Below, in pieces: positions 8,306 through 17,951 of a stretch of 64,000 nt of DNA. Source of the stretch: an uncultured Verrucomicrobiota bacterium (GTDB lineage Bacteria; Verrucomicrobiota; Verrucomicrobiia; Limisphaerales; UBA1319). Position numbers and translations under genes: made by a program. Location: positions 18,589 through 82,588 of the forward strand of contig CAIMWS010000521.1 in assembly GCA_903845125.1 (NCBI GenBank). Direction: 5' to 3'. The notes beneath the pieces are model-generated. The model did no database searches and had not been told where the DNA came from. It worked only from the letters and a program-made list of their open reading frames with translations. Numbering within the stretch: position 1 is the stretch's first letter; the number at the start of each line of letters is the position of its first letter.

Positions 8306-10276
8306 TCACAAGGTTTTTAAGTATTCAACCAAATCATTCAGTTGGTGTTTGTTGAAATAACTGGTCACGCCGTGCAAATCATTGGTCTGGTAGGTGGTCC
8401 ACAACTCCTCAAGGGTTTTGGCCCGTCCATCATGCAAATAAGGCGCCGTAAAAGCCACACCCAAGAGGTGGGGGGTGTCGAACATATCAGTGGTGTCGTG
8501 CGGCCCTTTGGTCCCCACCGAGCTGGAAAGGCGGTTGGAATACAGCGGTGGGCGATGGCAGGTATGGCATTGCCTTTCTCTCGGGATCGTTTTCCCGGTG
8601 GTGGTCATCGTCGCAAAAAAGATCCGTTTGCCGCGTTCCTGCTGCGGGGTTAAATCCGCATGCTGTTTACGCTCCCAACGGGGTGGAGGCTGCGAATTGA
8701 GAAAATGGCTCAGATCGTCCAGTTCGCGGGGCGGGATCGGATCCGTGCGCATCAGCACCCGCGCAAATCGAATCCCGCATTGGATCGCCAAAGTCGGATT
8801 CTTGCCGATCCACTTGAACGGCCCGGTGCCGGCCACTCCCTGCAAGGATCGATTATCCAGCAGGTTGTCGCCAATGCCATCGCCATCGAAATCGTAGGAC
8901 AATCCATCCACGTGGCCATCCGGATGGCAGGAACGGCAGGAAAACTGCCTTTGATAGGTATATTTGGCGTCGGTAAAAACCCGCTCCCCGCGGCGGATTG
9001 GATCGCCCGATCCGCCATCCCCCAGCGCGATCCGGCCGGCCGGTTTCAACGTGGCGGTATCAATGATCAATACTCCATCGTCCAGGCGCTCGCTGATCAA
9101 AACCCATTTGCTGTCAGGGCTGATCACCACCTGTCGTGGATTCCGGCCAGTGGGAATGCGGGCGATGACGTATTCCGACGACAAGGTCAAATCCTCGATC
9201 GCCTCCCGGCGCGCCCCGGGTGAAGCTTTTTCAAGCCAGGCGGCCAGCCGATCCAAATCCACCACCGTCAACCGATCGCTGCCGCCGGAGGCGATGTAAG
9301 CCCGTTTGCCGGCCGGATCCACAGCTATGCCGGATGGATCCGCAAAATAATCGTGGGCCTCATCGAGAGGCATTTGGATGATATTCCCCCGGTGATCGGA
9401 AATCGCCAACCCGCAGGACATCACCCACCCATTGGCAACCTGTGTAATGGGAACCAGGTTTCGCACTTTAATCAGCGGAGTAATGGCCCAGGATCTTTGC
9501 GGCACGGTAGCCACACCCTCCGCCAAATGCGCCGATGCAAACGTTCCCCGGATCAACATTTTGCCACTCCGGGGATCCACCAAGGTCAATTCGGAATTGG
9601 CGGGCGCCAAATAATTCTCCGGCACCGCGAGCCGGTTGGCGGCAAAGGCCACCGTCCCATCCCGAGCAATGGCCACCGCATACGGTTCCCGACCGCTTTG
9701 AGGCCGCGCCAACTCTTTCAAGGGCGAGGCCGAAAGCACGGAAAGGTTATCGGAAAGCGAGTTTGCCACCACCAATCGCTCCCCTTCCGGAGTGGCCGCG
9801 CACGCAATGGCCACCGGCGCCGATCCCACCGCCACGCTTTCCAATTCCTTGAACGACCGGGCATCCACTGCCACCACCCGGTCCGCATCTCGGCAGGTGA
9901 TGTAAAGATGCTCGCCCTCCTGGTCGAGCACCAGCCCGAACGGCCGCCCTGGCACCGCCAGCCGACGGGTCACCTGGCGTGATCCAAGCTCCGCCTCCAC
10001 CACCTCGTTCATTTCATCCAGGGCGATATAAGCTTTTTTGCCATCTGGAGAAACGGCCAAGCCAGCCGGCGCTGGATGCCGGGCACGGGGTTTCGACCAA
10101 GCCAGGCTCTCCGTCGCCACGTGGCAATGGGTGCAGGTGGTGAACCCCAGTTCCGGGCGCCCCGTCCAGCGCCTCACGTGGGCCACCGACCACGCATGCC
10201 CCCCATAGCCCGCCACCAGCGCGACTGCCAGGCAGCCAAAAAACCAAAGAGCGAAGGTGCTTTGTTTCATGGGCAT
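8306..10276 (-). CDS. membrane-anchored beta-propeller fused to di-heme cytochrome c, three CxxCH motifs
   Basis: 656 residues. An N-terminal hydrophobic anchor (about 8-25) is followed at once by a c-type heme site, CTHCH, at residues 48-52. A YncE/PQQ-like seven-bladed propeller follows, with blades such as PAGLAVSPDGKKAYIALD, GLVLDQEGEHLYITCRD and SGIAVDPAGKRAYIASG (about 70-430). The C-terminal third is a di-heme cytochrome c peroxidase/MauG-like domain with CRSCH near 446 and CHTCH near 569, plus the helper stretch TPHLLGVAFTAPYLHDGRA. The combination suggests periplasmic electron transfer or peroxide or cofactor oxidation; which one is not visible. It lies 26 bp and 18 bp from its neighbours inside the nine-gene run. 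ATG 10270 is an alternative start two codons further in. Confidence 0.88.
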   Translation of the reverse strand: MPMKQSTFALWFFGCLAVALVAGYGGHAWSVAHVRRWTGRPELGFTTCTHCHVATESLAWSKPRARHPAPAGLAVSPDGKKAYIALDEMNEVVEAELGSRQVTRRLAVPGRPFGLVLDQEGEHLYITCRDADRVVAVDARSFKELESVAVGSAPVAIACAATPEGERLVVANSLSDNLSVLSASPLKELARPQSGREPYAVAIARDGTVAFAANRLAVPENYLAPANSELTLVDPRSGKMLIRGTFASAHLAEGVATVPQRSWAITPLIKVRNLVPITQVANGWVMSCGLAISDHRGNIIQMPLDEAHDYFADPSGIAVDPAGKRAYIASGGSDRLTVVDLDRLAAWLEKASPGARREAIEDLTLSSEYVIARIPTGRNPRQVVISPDSKWVLISERLDDGVLIIDTATLKPAGRIALGDGGSGDPIRRGERVFTDAKYTYQRQFSCRSCHPDGHVDGLSYDFDGDGIGDNLLDNRSLQGVAGTGPFKWIGKNPTLAIQCGIRFARVLMRTDPIPPRELDDLSHFLNSQPPPRWERKQHADLTPQQERGKRIFFATMTTTGKTIPRERQCHTCHRPPLYSNRLSSSVGTKGPHDTTDMFDTPHLLGVAFTAPYLHDGRAKTLEELWTTYQTNDLHGVTSYFNKHQLNDLVEYLKTL

Positions 10277-10294
10277 TTATGAAGGATTAAGCGC

Positions 10295-11791
10295 TCATCG
10301 ATATTCGGGTGCAACCGGCAGGGATGCCTTTTTCAGATCACCAAGGTTCACCGGCGGCAGCCCGGCCGCTATGGGCCGTATATTTTGTGGGGACCGGTTG
10401 TGCGGTTCGTGGCAGCCCAGGCAGCTGCGGTTCTCGCCTCGCCGCACCCATATGCTGGGCGGCAGGCGCTGGATTACCTGGTCCTGGTCGTCCAACGCTT
10501 CAAAGCCCAACGGCACTTCGGCCGGAACGGTCACCAGGAAGGAACCGTCTGTTTGCGGAGTAATCTCCCCTAAGGCAACCAACTGGTTGGCCCCAGCCTG
10601 AGCCAGGATTCGGATCCGATGAATTTTGGAGGCAGCGGTGCTATTCGCAGCCTCGGGACGGGAAAAAAAGGCGTTCAGGCAGAGGATTGTTCCCGTGCTT
10701 TTCTCCGGCATCAAGGTGGATAGATGCCCCATCAGTGCGGCTTTGGGCATTAATGGAACGGCTTCCACCTCATCCCATTCGGGATTATCGAAGAGGGGGA
10801 TGCCTAAGACCTTGGAACCGGGGGGAATCCGATATACCGCACTGGAACCTCTGACCTCCGGCTTCCCAGAAGCTCCCGCATCGATGCAGGCCAGCCAACT
10901 GCCTTCCCGGTCCTCCTCCAACGAATGGCAGCGTTCCACAAGGAACTCAAACAGCGGGGTCCGGCTGGCGAACGGCTTGGCCATGCGCACCCCCTCCGCC
11001 GCATATTTCGGGCGGGCTTGGTTAGTGCCGGCCGCCAGGAACGCCACCGTGCCTGACAGAGATTCCCGGGGACGCCGCACGAGGGGCGCGCCATGATCCT
11101 CCAAGGCGAAATGGGTGAACTCGGTGCCGTCATTGTTGATGGTGAACAAACCCAGGCGCGGCCTTTCCTCTCCCAGCGAAGAGGCGCGCACTGAAGTGAA
11201 TAAAATCTTGCCATCCCGCAACACGGTGGGATCCATCGCCGGACTCGCCCCAAAAGTCAGCCGCTCCACCCTGCCTCCCGGCCCCTGGCGATAAAGAGCA
11301 GCTGGTTTTTCCGGCCGCCACGGATTGGCAGCGTTGGGCACTGGCGAACAAAAAACCAATTCCCCGCCCGCCAGCAGCGCAGGTTCCATGGCGCCACCGG
11401 CAACCGCCGTCAACAGGCGCGCCGGTTTCCCTCCCGGTTGAGCCTCATATATTTGCCAGCTTCCACCGGCTTTCGCTTTGCCAGCAAATAAAATGCGGGT
11501 GCCATCGGCACTGGCCACCGGGCCGCCGGCTGCGGACAGTCCGGCGGACAGCACCTGTTCCGAACCGCTGGTGAACGGAGGCTGCACCAACACTACCCGA
11601 CTGCCCGGAGGATACCGCAAATCCAGCAAGTCTTCGGCGCCGCCCGCAGTCGGAATCCCAGTAGGAACCTGAGTGACGGCCATCCCCCCCGTAGGGAAAG
11701 ACTCCCGGCATCCGGAGGACCAAAGGCTGACTAGCAACCCGGCCAGGATAACCAGGCGGCCTCGCATGCTGGCGGATAGAGGCCGAGGCAT
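10295..11791 (-). CDS. lipoprotein with WD40-like propeller and hydrazine-synthase-alpha-like heme domain
   Basis: 498 residues. The signal peptide ends in a lipobox (LLVSLWSSGC). The first two thirds carry TolB/WD40-like blades, for example GPVASADGTRILFAGKAKAG and DPTVLRDGKILFTSVRA. The C-terminal third matches the domain known from the alpha subunit of hydrazine synthase and widespread in Planctomycetes and Verrucomicrobia: LGFEALDDQDQVIQRLPPS, then WVRRGENRSCLGCHEPHN. One c-type heme motif, CLGCH, begins at residue 457. The substrate in these non-anammox relatives is unknown, so no hydrazine chemistry should be assumed. It is separated by 2 bp from the upstream FG-GAP lipoprotein and by 18 bp from the tri-heme propeller protein, and both neighbours also point to the envelope. 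Confidence 0.82.
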   Translation of the reverse strand: MPRPLSASMRGRLVILAGLLVSLWSSGCRESFPTGGMAVTQVPTGIPTAGGAEDLLDLRYPPGSRVVLVQPPFTSGSEQVLSAGLSAAGGPVASADGTRILFAGKAKAGGSWQIYEAQPGGKPARLLTAVAGGAMEPALLAGGELVFCSPVPNAANPWRPEKPAALYRQGPGGRVERLTFGASPAMDPTVLRDGKILFTSVRASSLGEERPRLGLFTINNDGTEFTHFALEDHGAPLVRRPRESLSGTVAFLAAGTNQARPKYAAEGVRMAKPFASRTPLFEFLVERCHSLEEDREGSWLACIDAGASGKPEVRGSSAVYRIPPGSKVLGIPLFDNPEWDEVEAVPLMPKAALMGHLSTLMPEKSTGTILCLNAFFSRPEAANSTAASKIHRIRILAQAGANQLVALGEITPQTDGSFLVTVPAEVPLGFEALDDQDQVIQRLPPSIWVRRGENRSCLGCHEPHNRSPQNIRPIAAGLPPVNLGDLKKASLPVAPEYR

Positions 11792-11793
11792 GG

Positions 11794-13536
11794 TTAAGGT
11801 TCCTTCACTTTGAGGATCTGGTCGGCCGGCACATCACGCAAAGTCTGCTGGGTTCCGGAAGGCCAGCGGATTTCGATTTTTTCAACTATTTTGGCCTGGC
11901 CGAGGCCAAAGTGGACCCGGGGATCAGAGGTGCCTAAAAACCCTTCCTGGCAGCGGGCTTCCGCGCACCTGGTTTTTCCCCCTGCGGTTACCTTGATGCT
12001 GGCGCCAAATCCGTCACGGTTGCTTTTGGTGCCCTGCAAATGGAACGCCAGCCAGTGGTTCCCCGAGGCGTCCCGATTGTGCAGCAGGAACAACCGGTCC
12101 GCCATGGCCGTCACCAGCACATCCAGGTGCCCGTCATTATCGAAATCAAGCACATAGCTGCCACGCGCCCGGATCTTGGTTTTGAAATAAACACCACCCT
12201 GTTCCGCATCGTCCGCAAAGCTTCCATCCCCTTTGTTTTTTAACAGCAAGCTTTCCCATCCCACCATATGGTGTGCGTCGCCATTGGCAATGAAGCCATC
12301 CAGGAATCCATCATTATCGTAATCCAGGAAATTGCTACCCCAACCCACATATTGGGCGGTGATCGATCCCAAGCCTGAGGACATCATGCGATCCTCGTAA
12401 ATCCCCTTGGGTCCCCCCATGTATAGCGAACCATAACCCAGGCGCGACACCAGGATATCCGGGATCAAATCCCCGTTGCAATCCCCAATGGCGGCCGTCA
12501 TGGACCCCGCAGCCTCACCCAGCGCATTGAAAGCCGCCTGGGCTTTTAAAGCGATGTCCTGAAAATGCCCTTTGCCATCGTTCAAAAGCAGCATATTCGG
12601 AGTGCCGTCATTGCTGAGGTAGATATCCGGAGCGCCATCCCCATTGTGATCGAAAGCACAAACGGACATCGCCCGGTGGCCGGGTATGCGGATGCCTGCC
12701 TTTTCGCTGATATCCTCGAAGGTGCCGTCGCCCCGGTTCCGGTAAAGGATGTTGAACTCCGGCTTGTAGCCAAGTGGCCCAGGATAAGCGTCAGGATTGA
12801 AATACTGCTGGTAGTTGGGATCATAGGTCAGGTAGTTCGCCACAAACAAATCCAGCTTCCCATCGTTATCCACGTCCACCCAGATGGCACCGATGCCAGT
12901 ACCTTTATGCCCCAACCCTGCTTTGTCAGTCACCTCCTCAAACCGGCCGTCGCCTTTGTTGTGGTAGAGGATGCTTTTGCCCACATTCACCACGAAAAGA
13001 TCGGGGAATCCGTCGTTATCGTAATCGCCCGCGGCAGCAGAAATACCGTAGCCCATGCCCGCCACGCCCGCTTTTTCGGTGACGTCCTCGAAGGTGCCAT
13101 TGCCCCGGTTCCGGTAAAGCCGGTTTGGCTGCCGCTTGGTGCCTTCCTTATGGTGTGTCACGCCATCCAAGGGACCAGGATTGACGACGTAAATATCCAT
13201 GAATCCATCCTGGTCGTAATCCAAAATCGCCGCCCCGGATCCGTTGGATTCGATGATATTGGCAATGCGCTCGTCGCAGAATTGCTGCACAAAATCCAAA
13301 CCCGCCTTGGGCGCGATATCTTCAAACAAATCCTTGGGGCCAGCCTGGATTGGGGGAGTTACGGTAAACTCCACATGCTTGGCGGCTGGCACTCCCGATT
13401 CTTTGGCATCCTTATTGGCCGCAGGGTTGCCCGCAGCCGCACCGGCCGCATCCTTCTTTTGGCAACCCGCCCCTCCCAAGACCAGCAAGACGGAAACTGC
13501 GCCAGCAAAGAGCCTCCCCGGCCAACTTCCCATCCA
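11794..13536 (-). CDS. FG-GAP/ASPIC-UnbV (CRTAC1-type) lipoprotein, first gene of the run
   Basis: 580 residues from ATG 13536, chosen because it gives a clean lipoprotein signal (RLFAGAVSVLLVLGGAGC). The frame stays open upstream; ATGs at 13620 and 13680 and a start at 13785 are possible, but they add a segment without a recognisable fold. From about residue 60 the protein is a chain of FG-GAP/VCBS blades with Ca2+-type loops: DYDQDGFMDIYVVN, DYDNDGFPDLFVVN, DVDNDGKLDLFVAN, DHNGDGAPDIYLSN, DYDNDGFLDGFIAN and DFDNDGHLDVLVTA. It ends with an ASPIC/UnbV domain (SNRDGFGASIKVTAGGKTR, then HFGLGQAKIVEKIEIRWPSG). The role of this family is unsettled. It starts the nine-gene run and is divergent from the sugar isomerase. 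Confidence 0.85.
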   Translation of the reverse strand, partial: WMGSWPGRLFAGAVSVLLVLGGAGCQKKDAAGAAAGNPAANKDAKESGVPAAKHVEFTVTPPIQAGPKDLFEDIAPKAGLDFVQQFCDERIANIIESNGSGAAILDYDQDGFMDIYVVNPGPLDGVTHHKEGTKRQPNRLYRNRGNGTFEDVTEKAGVAGMGYGISAAAGDYDNDGFPDLFVVNVGKSILYHNKGDGRFEEVTDKAGLGHKGTGIGAIWVDVDNDGKLDLFVANYLTYDPNYQQYFNPDAYPGPLGYKPEFNILYRNRGDGTFEDISEKAGIRIPGHRAMSVCAFDHNGDGAPDIYLSNDGTPNMLLLNDGKGHFQDIALKAQAAFNALGEAAGSMTAAIGDCNGDLIPDILVSRLGYGSLYMGGPKGIYEDRMMSSGLGSITAQYVGWGSNFLDYDNDGFLDGFIANGDAHHMVGWESLLLKNKGDGSFADDAEQGGVYFKTKIRARGSYVLDFDNDGHLDVLVTAMADRLFLLHNRDASGNHWLAFHLQGTKSNRDGFGASIKVTAGGKTRCAEARCQEGFLGTSDPRVHFGLGQAKIVEKIEIRWPSGTQQTLRDVPADQILKVKEP

Positions 13537-13812
13537 CCAGCTAGCCAATGAATGTTGCCTCCATGGCGCTCCCTGGAAAGTTTCGTCCGCGGATGGAACA
13601 GAATACAAAGCATGCCCCATGGAGGCTGTCAGGCAGGACAGGCTCTTCTGCAACGGTTCAAGGGGCTTTCGTTTGATCATTGGGGGCGCAATATGCACGA
13701 TTTCTTGCCGGTTGTAAACCCCCCCGCCGCAAATTATTCTTTTCTTTTTTCCGGCGCCGGCAAAAAGGAACTCGCCACAGCCCAAAATTCAGGTTTATTT
13801 GGGGCCCCTGTT
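13537..13812. promoter_or_regulatory. divergent intergenic region between the nine-gene run and the sugar isomerase
   Basis: About 276 bp separate the chosen starts of two divergent genes, so promoters for both should lie here. The minus frame remains open through most of it, so part may be coding if the FG-GAP lipoprotein starts upstream. No confident -35/-10 pair or palindrome was seen. Confidence 0.4.
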
Positions 13813-15237
13813 ATGAGAAACGCAAAAATCGGACTGTTCGGGATTGGTTTGGACGCCTACTGGCCTCAGTTCAAGGGCCTTAAAGAGCGCCTGGAGGGTT
13901 ATATCCAAGTGGTTCATGACCGGATCCAGCGGCCGGGGGTGGACGTGATTAACCTGGGCCTAATCGATAATCCACCCAAAGCCCTGACGGCAGGCCACCG
14001 TTTCCGTCAGGAAGACGTGGACTTGATCTTCCTGTATGTCACTACCTACGCCTTATCCTCCACGGTGCTGCCGGTAGTGCAGCGCGCCCGGGTGCCGGTG
14101 ATTGTCTTGAACCTTCAACCCGCGGCCGCCATCGACTATTCCACCTTCAATAAGCTGGGCGACCGCACGAAAATGACTGGCGAATGGCTGGCCCACTGCA
14201 GTGCCTGCCCGGTGCCGGAGATTGCCAATGTCTTTAACCGCGCCCGCATCGATTTCCACCAGATCACGGGCATGCTCCATGAGGATCCGCTTTGCTGGCA
14301 GGAGGTGGATCATTGGATCGAAGCTGCCCGCGTGGCCAGCGTGATGTTCCATAACCGGCTCGGCCTCATGGGCCATTATTATTGCGGCATGTTGGACATC
14401 GCCTCCGACCTCACCCAGCACTGCGCCCATTTTGGCGGGCACATGGAAATTGTGGAGGTGGATGAATTGGCGGCTCTGCGCCGGGACATTCCTGCCAAAC
14501 AAATCAAAGCGCGCGTGGCCGAGTTCCATCGCGTTTTTGAAGTCCAACCCGATTGCCCCAAACCCGAATTGGAACGGGCGGCCCGCACCTCCCTGGCTCT
14601 GGACCGCCTCGTCAATGACCACGACCTGGGCTCCCTGGCCTATTATTATATGGGCACCGGCAACGCGGATAACGAGGATGCCATCAGCTCGATCATCCTG
14701 GGCAATTCATTGCTCACCGCGCGCGGCATTCCAGTGGCCGGCGAATACGAGGTCAAGAATGTCCAAGCCATGAAGATCATGGATTCCTTCGGCGTGGGTG
14801 GCTCGTTCACGGAATACTACGCGATGGATTTCAACGACGATGTCGTGCTGATGGGCCACGATGGCCCCGGCCATATTGCCATCGCCCAAGGCAAAACCAA
14901 GGTGCGGCCGCTGTCGGTTTACCACGGGAAAGTGGGGCGCGGCCTGTCCGTCGAAATGTCCGTCAAATACGGACCGGTCACCTTGCTGGCCGTCGTGCAA
15001 ACGGTGGATGGCCGGCTCAAATTCCTCGTGGCGGAGGCCGAATCGGTGGCGGGGCCAATCCTGGAGATCGGCAACACCAATAGCCGCTACCGGTTCCAGA
15101 TCGGCGCGCGGAACTTTGTCAACCAATGGAACTTCCACGGCCCCGCGCATCACTGCGCCGTAGGCGTTGGTCATATCGCCCAGAAAATCGAAAAACTAGG
15201 CCAACTGCTGCGCATGGAAGTCGTCCGGGTCTGCTGA
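13813..15237 (+). CDS. L-fucose/L-arabinose isomerase-family protein
   Basis: 474 residues from ATG 13813 (MRNAKIGLFGIGLDAYW). The frame is open back to 13552, but the extra part lies over the divergent promoter region and does not look like the family. The N-terminal domain has the Rossmann-like opening KIGLFGIGLDAYWPQF and the stretch VDLIFLYVTTYALSSTVLPV. Probable metal and catalytic residues are E311 (in VAGEYEV), E334 (in SFTEYYAMDF), H349/H354 (MGHDGPGH) and H446/H447 (GPAHHCAVGVGH). Their spacing is very close to E306, E333, H350 and H450 of E. coli AraA. It should interconvert an aldose and a ketose in the cytoplasm; the exact sugar is unknown. It stands alone, divergent from the redox run. 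Confidence 0.8.
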   Translation: MRNAKIGLFGIGLDAYWPQFKGLKERLEGYIQVVHDRIQRPGVDVINLGLIDNPPKALTAGHRFRQEDVDLIFLYVTTYALSSTVLPVVQRARVPVIVLNLQPAAAIDYSTFNKLGDRTKMTGEWLAHCSACPVPEIANVFNRARIDFHQITGMLHEDPLCWQEVDHWIEAARVASVMFHNRLGLMGHYYCGMLDIASDLTQHCAHFGGHMEIVEVDELAALRRDIPAKQIKARVAEFHRVFEVQPDCPKPELERAARTSLALDRLVNDHDLGSLAYYYMGTGNADNEDAISSIILGNSLLTARGIPVAGEYEVKNVQAMKIMDSFGVGGSFTEYYAMDFNDDVVLMGHDGPGHIAIAQGKTKVRPLSVYHGKVGRGLSVEMSVKYGPVTLLAVVQTVDGRLKFLVAEAESVAGPILEIGNTNSRYRFQIGARNFVNQWNFHGPAHHCAVGVGHIAQKIEKLGQLLRMEVVRVC

Positions 15238-15257
15238 TTCGTTTCTGCCGGATTTAA

Positions 15258-15365
15258 TCAAGCCGCGGACTTCCGTTTTTTGGCCGCCTTACCCAACTTG
15301 GCCGAGATGAAATCCGGCGTGCTTTCAGCAGCGAGGAGCTGGCTGTAGCGAATCTTGCTTTCCAT
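15258..15365 (-). CDS. possible 35-residue basic peptide
   Basis: A short frame beginning MESKIRYSQLLAAEST and ending in a Lys/Arg-rich tail (KAAKKRKSAA). It has a reasonable ribosome binding site (AGAGG, about 6 bases before the ATG). Its start is only 30 bp from the divergent helicase start, and it fills the gap between the isomerase stop and the helicase. No family is recognised. It could equally be chance; the ribosome binding site and the lack of any other content are the only support. Confidence 0.3.
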   Translation of the reverse strand: MESKIRYSQLLAAESTPDFISAKLGKAAKKRKSAA

Positions 15366-15395
15366 TACCGCCTCTTCCGGTAGGCTGGCCGCCCA

Positions 15396-17951
15396 ATGGC
15401 CATCACGCTATATGATTTCATGCCCCGCGGGGAAGAGTTCAGCAACGACCTGTTGCTGAGCCGGTTCCTCGAATATGTGGAGAGCAAACAGCTGCAGTTG
15501 TATTCCGCCCAGGAAGCCGCCATCCTGGAGCTGTTCGAGGAGAAAAACGTGATCCTCAACACTCCCACCGGCTCCGGCAAGTCCCTGGTCGCGGCAGCGT
15601 TGCAGTTCAAATCCTTGGTGCAAGGCAAACGTTCGGTTTACACCTGCCCCATCAAGGCGCTGGTGAATGAGAAATGGATGAACTTGTGCCGGGAATTCGG
15701 ACCGGAAAACGTCGGCCTTAGCACCGGCGACGCCACCGTGAATCATGAGGCCCCGGTCCTGTGCTGCACGGCGGAGATCCTGGCCAACATCGCCCTGCGC
15801 GAGGGCCCCCAAGCCAATATCCAGGAGGTCATCATGGACGAGTTCCACTATTACGCCGACCGGGAGCGCGGCGTGGCCTGGCAGGTGCCCTTGCTGACGC
15901 TGCCCCAGTGCCGGTTTCTCCTCATGTCCGCCACGCTGGGTGACACCACCTTTTTCGAGGAGGAACTGACCCGGCTCAATGGCCGGCCCACGATCACGGT
16001 GGCCTCGCGGGAGCGGCCGGTGCCCCTGGATTTCTCCTATGCAGAAACCACCCTGGCCCAAACCTTGGAAAAACTGGTGGCGGACGGCCAGAGCCCGGTT
16101 TATGTGGTCCACTTCACCCAGTTGGAAGCCGCGCAAAGCGCCCAGGATTTCACCAGCCTGAACGTTTGCACCCGGGAGGAGAAAAGCGCCTTGGCCACCG
16201 CCCTGGAAAATTTCAAGTTCACGAGCCCCTATGGGCCGGAAATCAAGCGCTGGCTGAAGCAGGGCATTGGCTTGCACCACGCGGGGCTATTGCCCAAATA
16301 CCGGGTGCTGGCCGAACAACTGGCCCAACAAGGCCTTCTGAAAATCATTTGCGGCACGGATACCCTGGGGGCGGGCATCAACATGCCGATCCGCACGGTC
16401 CTGTTCACCCGCCTATGCAAGTTTGACGGCGAAAAAACCGGCATCCTCAGCGCCCGGGATTTCCACCAGATCTGCGGCCGCGCGGGCCGCAAGGGATTCG
16501 ACGACCGTGGCTGGGTGGTGGCGCAAGCCCCGGAACACGTCATTGAAAACCTCCAACTGGAACAGAAACAGGCGCGGGACGGCAAAAAATTCGTGAAGCG
16601 CCGACAGCCCGAACGGAATTTTGTTAATTGGGATAAAAACACCTACGTGCGGCTGCAGAGCGCTCCCCCGGAAAGGCTTAGCTCGCGTTTCCAGGTCACC
16701 CACGGCATGCTGCTCAATGTGCTGAGCCGCAAAGGGGACGGCTGCCAGGCCATGCGCCAACTGGTGGGACAATGCCATGAGTCTCCCAAAGCCAAAAAAG
16801 CCCACACCAAGCGCGCCTGGCAGCTGTTCCGTTCCCTGGTGGACCGCAAAATCATCGAGTTCATCCCGCCCGGCGAGGATGGCGCTTACCTCCGGGTGAA
16901 TGTGGACCTGCAGGAAGATTTTTCGATGGACCAAACCCTGTCGCTTTACCTGCTGGAAACGATCCCGCTCATCGATCCCCAGGCGCAGGATTACGCCCTG
17001 ATCCTGCTGACCCTGGTGGAATCCATCCTGGAAAATCCGGAGGCGATCCTCCGCAAGCAACTGGATAAGGTCAAAAGCCAGGCCGTTGCCCAGATGAAAG
17101 CCGAAGGCTTGGATTACAACCAGCGGATGGAGGAATTGGAGAAGCTGGAATTTCCCAAGCCCAACCGCGAGTTCATTTACTCCAGTTTCAACGCCTTTTC
17201 CGACCGCCATCCGTGGGTGGGCCAGGAAAACATCCACCCCAAATCCATCGCCCGCGAAATGTTCGAGTCGTTCCGTTCCTTTGCCGATTACGTGAAGGAT
17301 TATGAATTACAGCGGTCGGAGGGACTGCTCCTGCGGCACTTGTCCCGGGTGCATAAGGTGTTGACGCAAACCGTCCCGGATGCCGCCAAAAACGACACCG
17401 CCCGCGAGATGGAGCTTTACTTGGGCACCATGATCATCCAGGTCGATTCGAGCCTCCTGGATGAGTGGGAGAAAATGCGCGATCCCTCTTACCAGCCCAA
17501 AGCCGCCGCCGCCGCTGCCCCATCCCCGGACACCATCGGCTCCAGCCCGGACATCACGAAGGATCCGAAAGCGTTCACTGCCGAAATCCGCAACCTCATA
17601 TTCAGCTTCCTCCGCGGCCTGGTCATCAGCGACTACGAGGCCGCCCTGGCCAAGCTGGCCTTCCCGGAGGATGCCGACGGCCAGCCATGGAACGTCGACC
17701 GCCTGCGGTTGGCGATGGATCAATACTATGGCGAACATTCCCAGCTTTGCCTGAATCCCAACGCACGCAATATCCGCCACACCTACGTGATCCCCTCCGA
17801 GGATAAAACCTCCTGGAAAATCCAGCAGATGCTGGTGGATCCCGAGGACCACAATGATTGGGTGGCCGAGTTTGAGGTCAACCTGTCCGAATCCAAAGCC
17901 ACCGGGGCACCCGTGCTCAGGCTGAACAAGCTGGCGCAGCTTACGGCCTGA
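15396..17951 (+). CDS. Ski2-like DEAD/DEAH-box helicase with DUF3516-like C-terminus
   Basis: 851 residues. The helicase motifs are complete: Walker A TPTGSGKS (56-63), [10 protein letters not shown] (Ia), Walker B/motif II DEFH (148-151), SAT (178-180), motif [13 protein letters not shown] and motif [12 protein letters not shown]. The order and the form DEFH with [12 protein letters not shown] are those of the Ski2/Mtr4-like superfamily 2 group. The C-terminal 400 residues are mostly helical and resemble DUF3516, found in actinobacterial and other bacterial homologues. A low-complexity Ala/Pro linker occurs near residues 700-715. It should unwind RNA or DNA with ATP in the cytoplasm; bacterial members are poorly studied. 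It stands alone between the isomerase and a large intergenic region. Confidence 0.85.
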   Translation: MAITLYDFMPRGEEFSNDLLLSRFLEYVESKQLQLYSAQEAAILELFEEKNVILNTPTGSGKSLVAAALQFKSLVQGKRSVYTCPIKALVNEKWMNLCREFGPENVGLSTGDATVNHEAPVLCCTAEILANIALREGPQANIQEVIMDEFHYYADRERGVAWQVPLLTLPQCRFLLMSATLGDTTFFEEELTRLNGRPTITVASRERPVPLDFSYAETTLAQTLEKLVADGQSPVYVVHFTQLEAAQSAQDFTSLNVCTREEKSALATALENFKFTSPYGPEIKRWLKQGIGLHHAGLLPKYRVLAEQLAQQGLLKIICGTDTLGAGINMPIRTVLFTRLCKFDGEKTGILSARDFHQICGRAGRKGFDDRGWVVAQAPEHVIENLQLEQKQARDGKKFVKRRQPERNFVNWDKNTYVRLQSAPPERLSSRFQVTHGMLLNVLSRKGDGCQAMRQLVGQCHESPKAKKAHTKRAWQLFRSLVDRKIIEFIPPGEDGAYLRVNVDLQEDFSMDQTLSLYLLETIPLIDPQAQDYALILLTLVESILENPEAILRKQLDKVKSQAVAQMKAEGLDYNQRMEELEKLEFPKPNREFIYSSFNAFSDRHPWVGQENIHPKSIAREMFESFRSFADYVKDYELQRSEGLLLRHLSRVHKVLTQTVPDAAKNDTAREMELYLGTMIIQVDSSLLDEWEKMRDPSYQPKAAAAAAPSPDTIGSSPDITKDPKAFTAEIRNLIFSFLRGLVISDYEAALAKLAFPEDADGQPWNVDRLRLAMDQYYGEHSQLCLNPNARNIRHTYVIPSEDKTSWKIQQMLVDPEDHNDWVAEFEVNLSESKATGAPVLRLNKLAQLTA

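Noticed and set aside
13537..13785. N-terminal extension of the FG-GAP lipoprotein to 13785
   Set aside because: The added residues precede a perfect lipoprotein signal and would bury it. The part near 13785 also runs to within 28 bp of the divergent isomerase start.
13552..13812. N-terminal extension of the sugar isomerase to 13552
   Set aside because: The family fold starts exactly at the ATG at 13813; the extra segment shows no similarity and covers the divergent promoter region.
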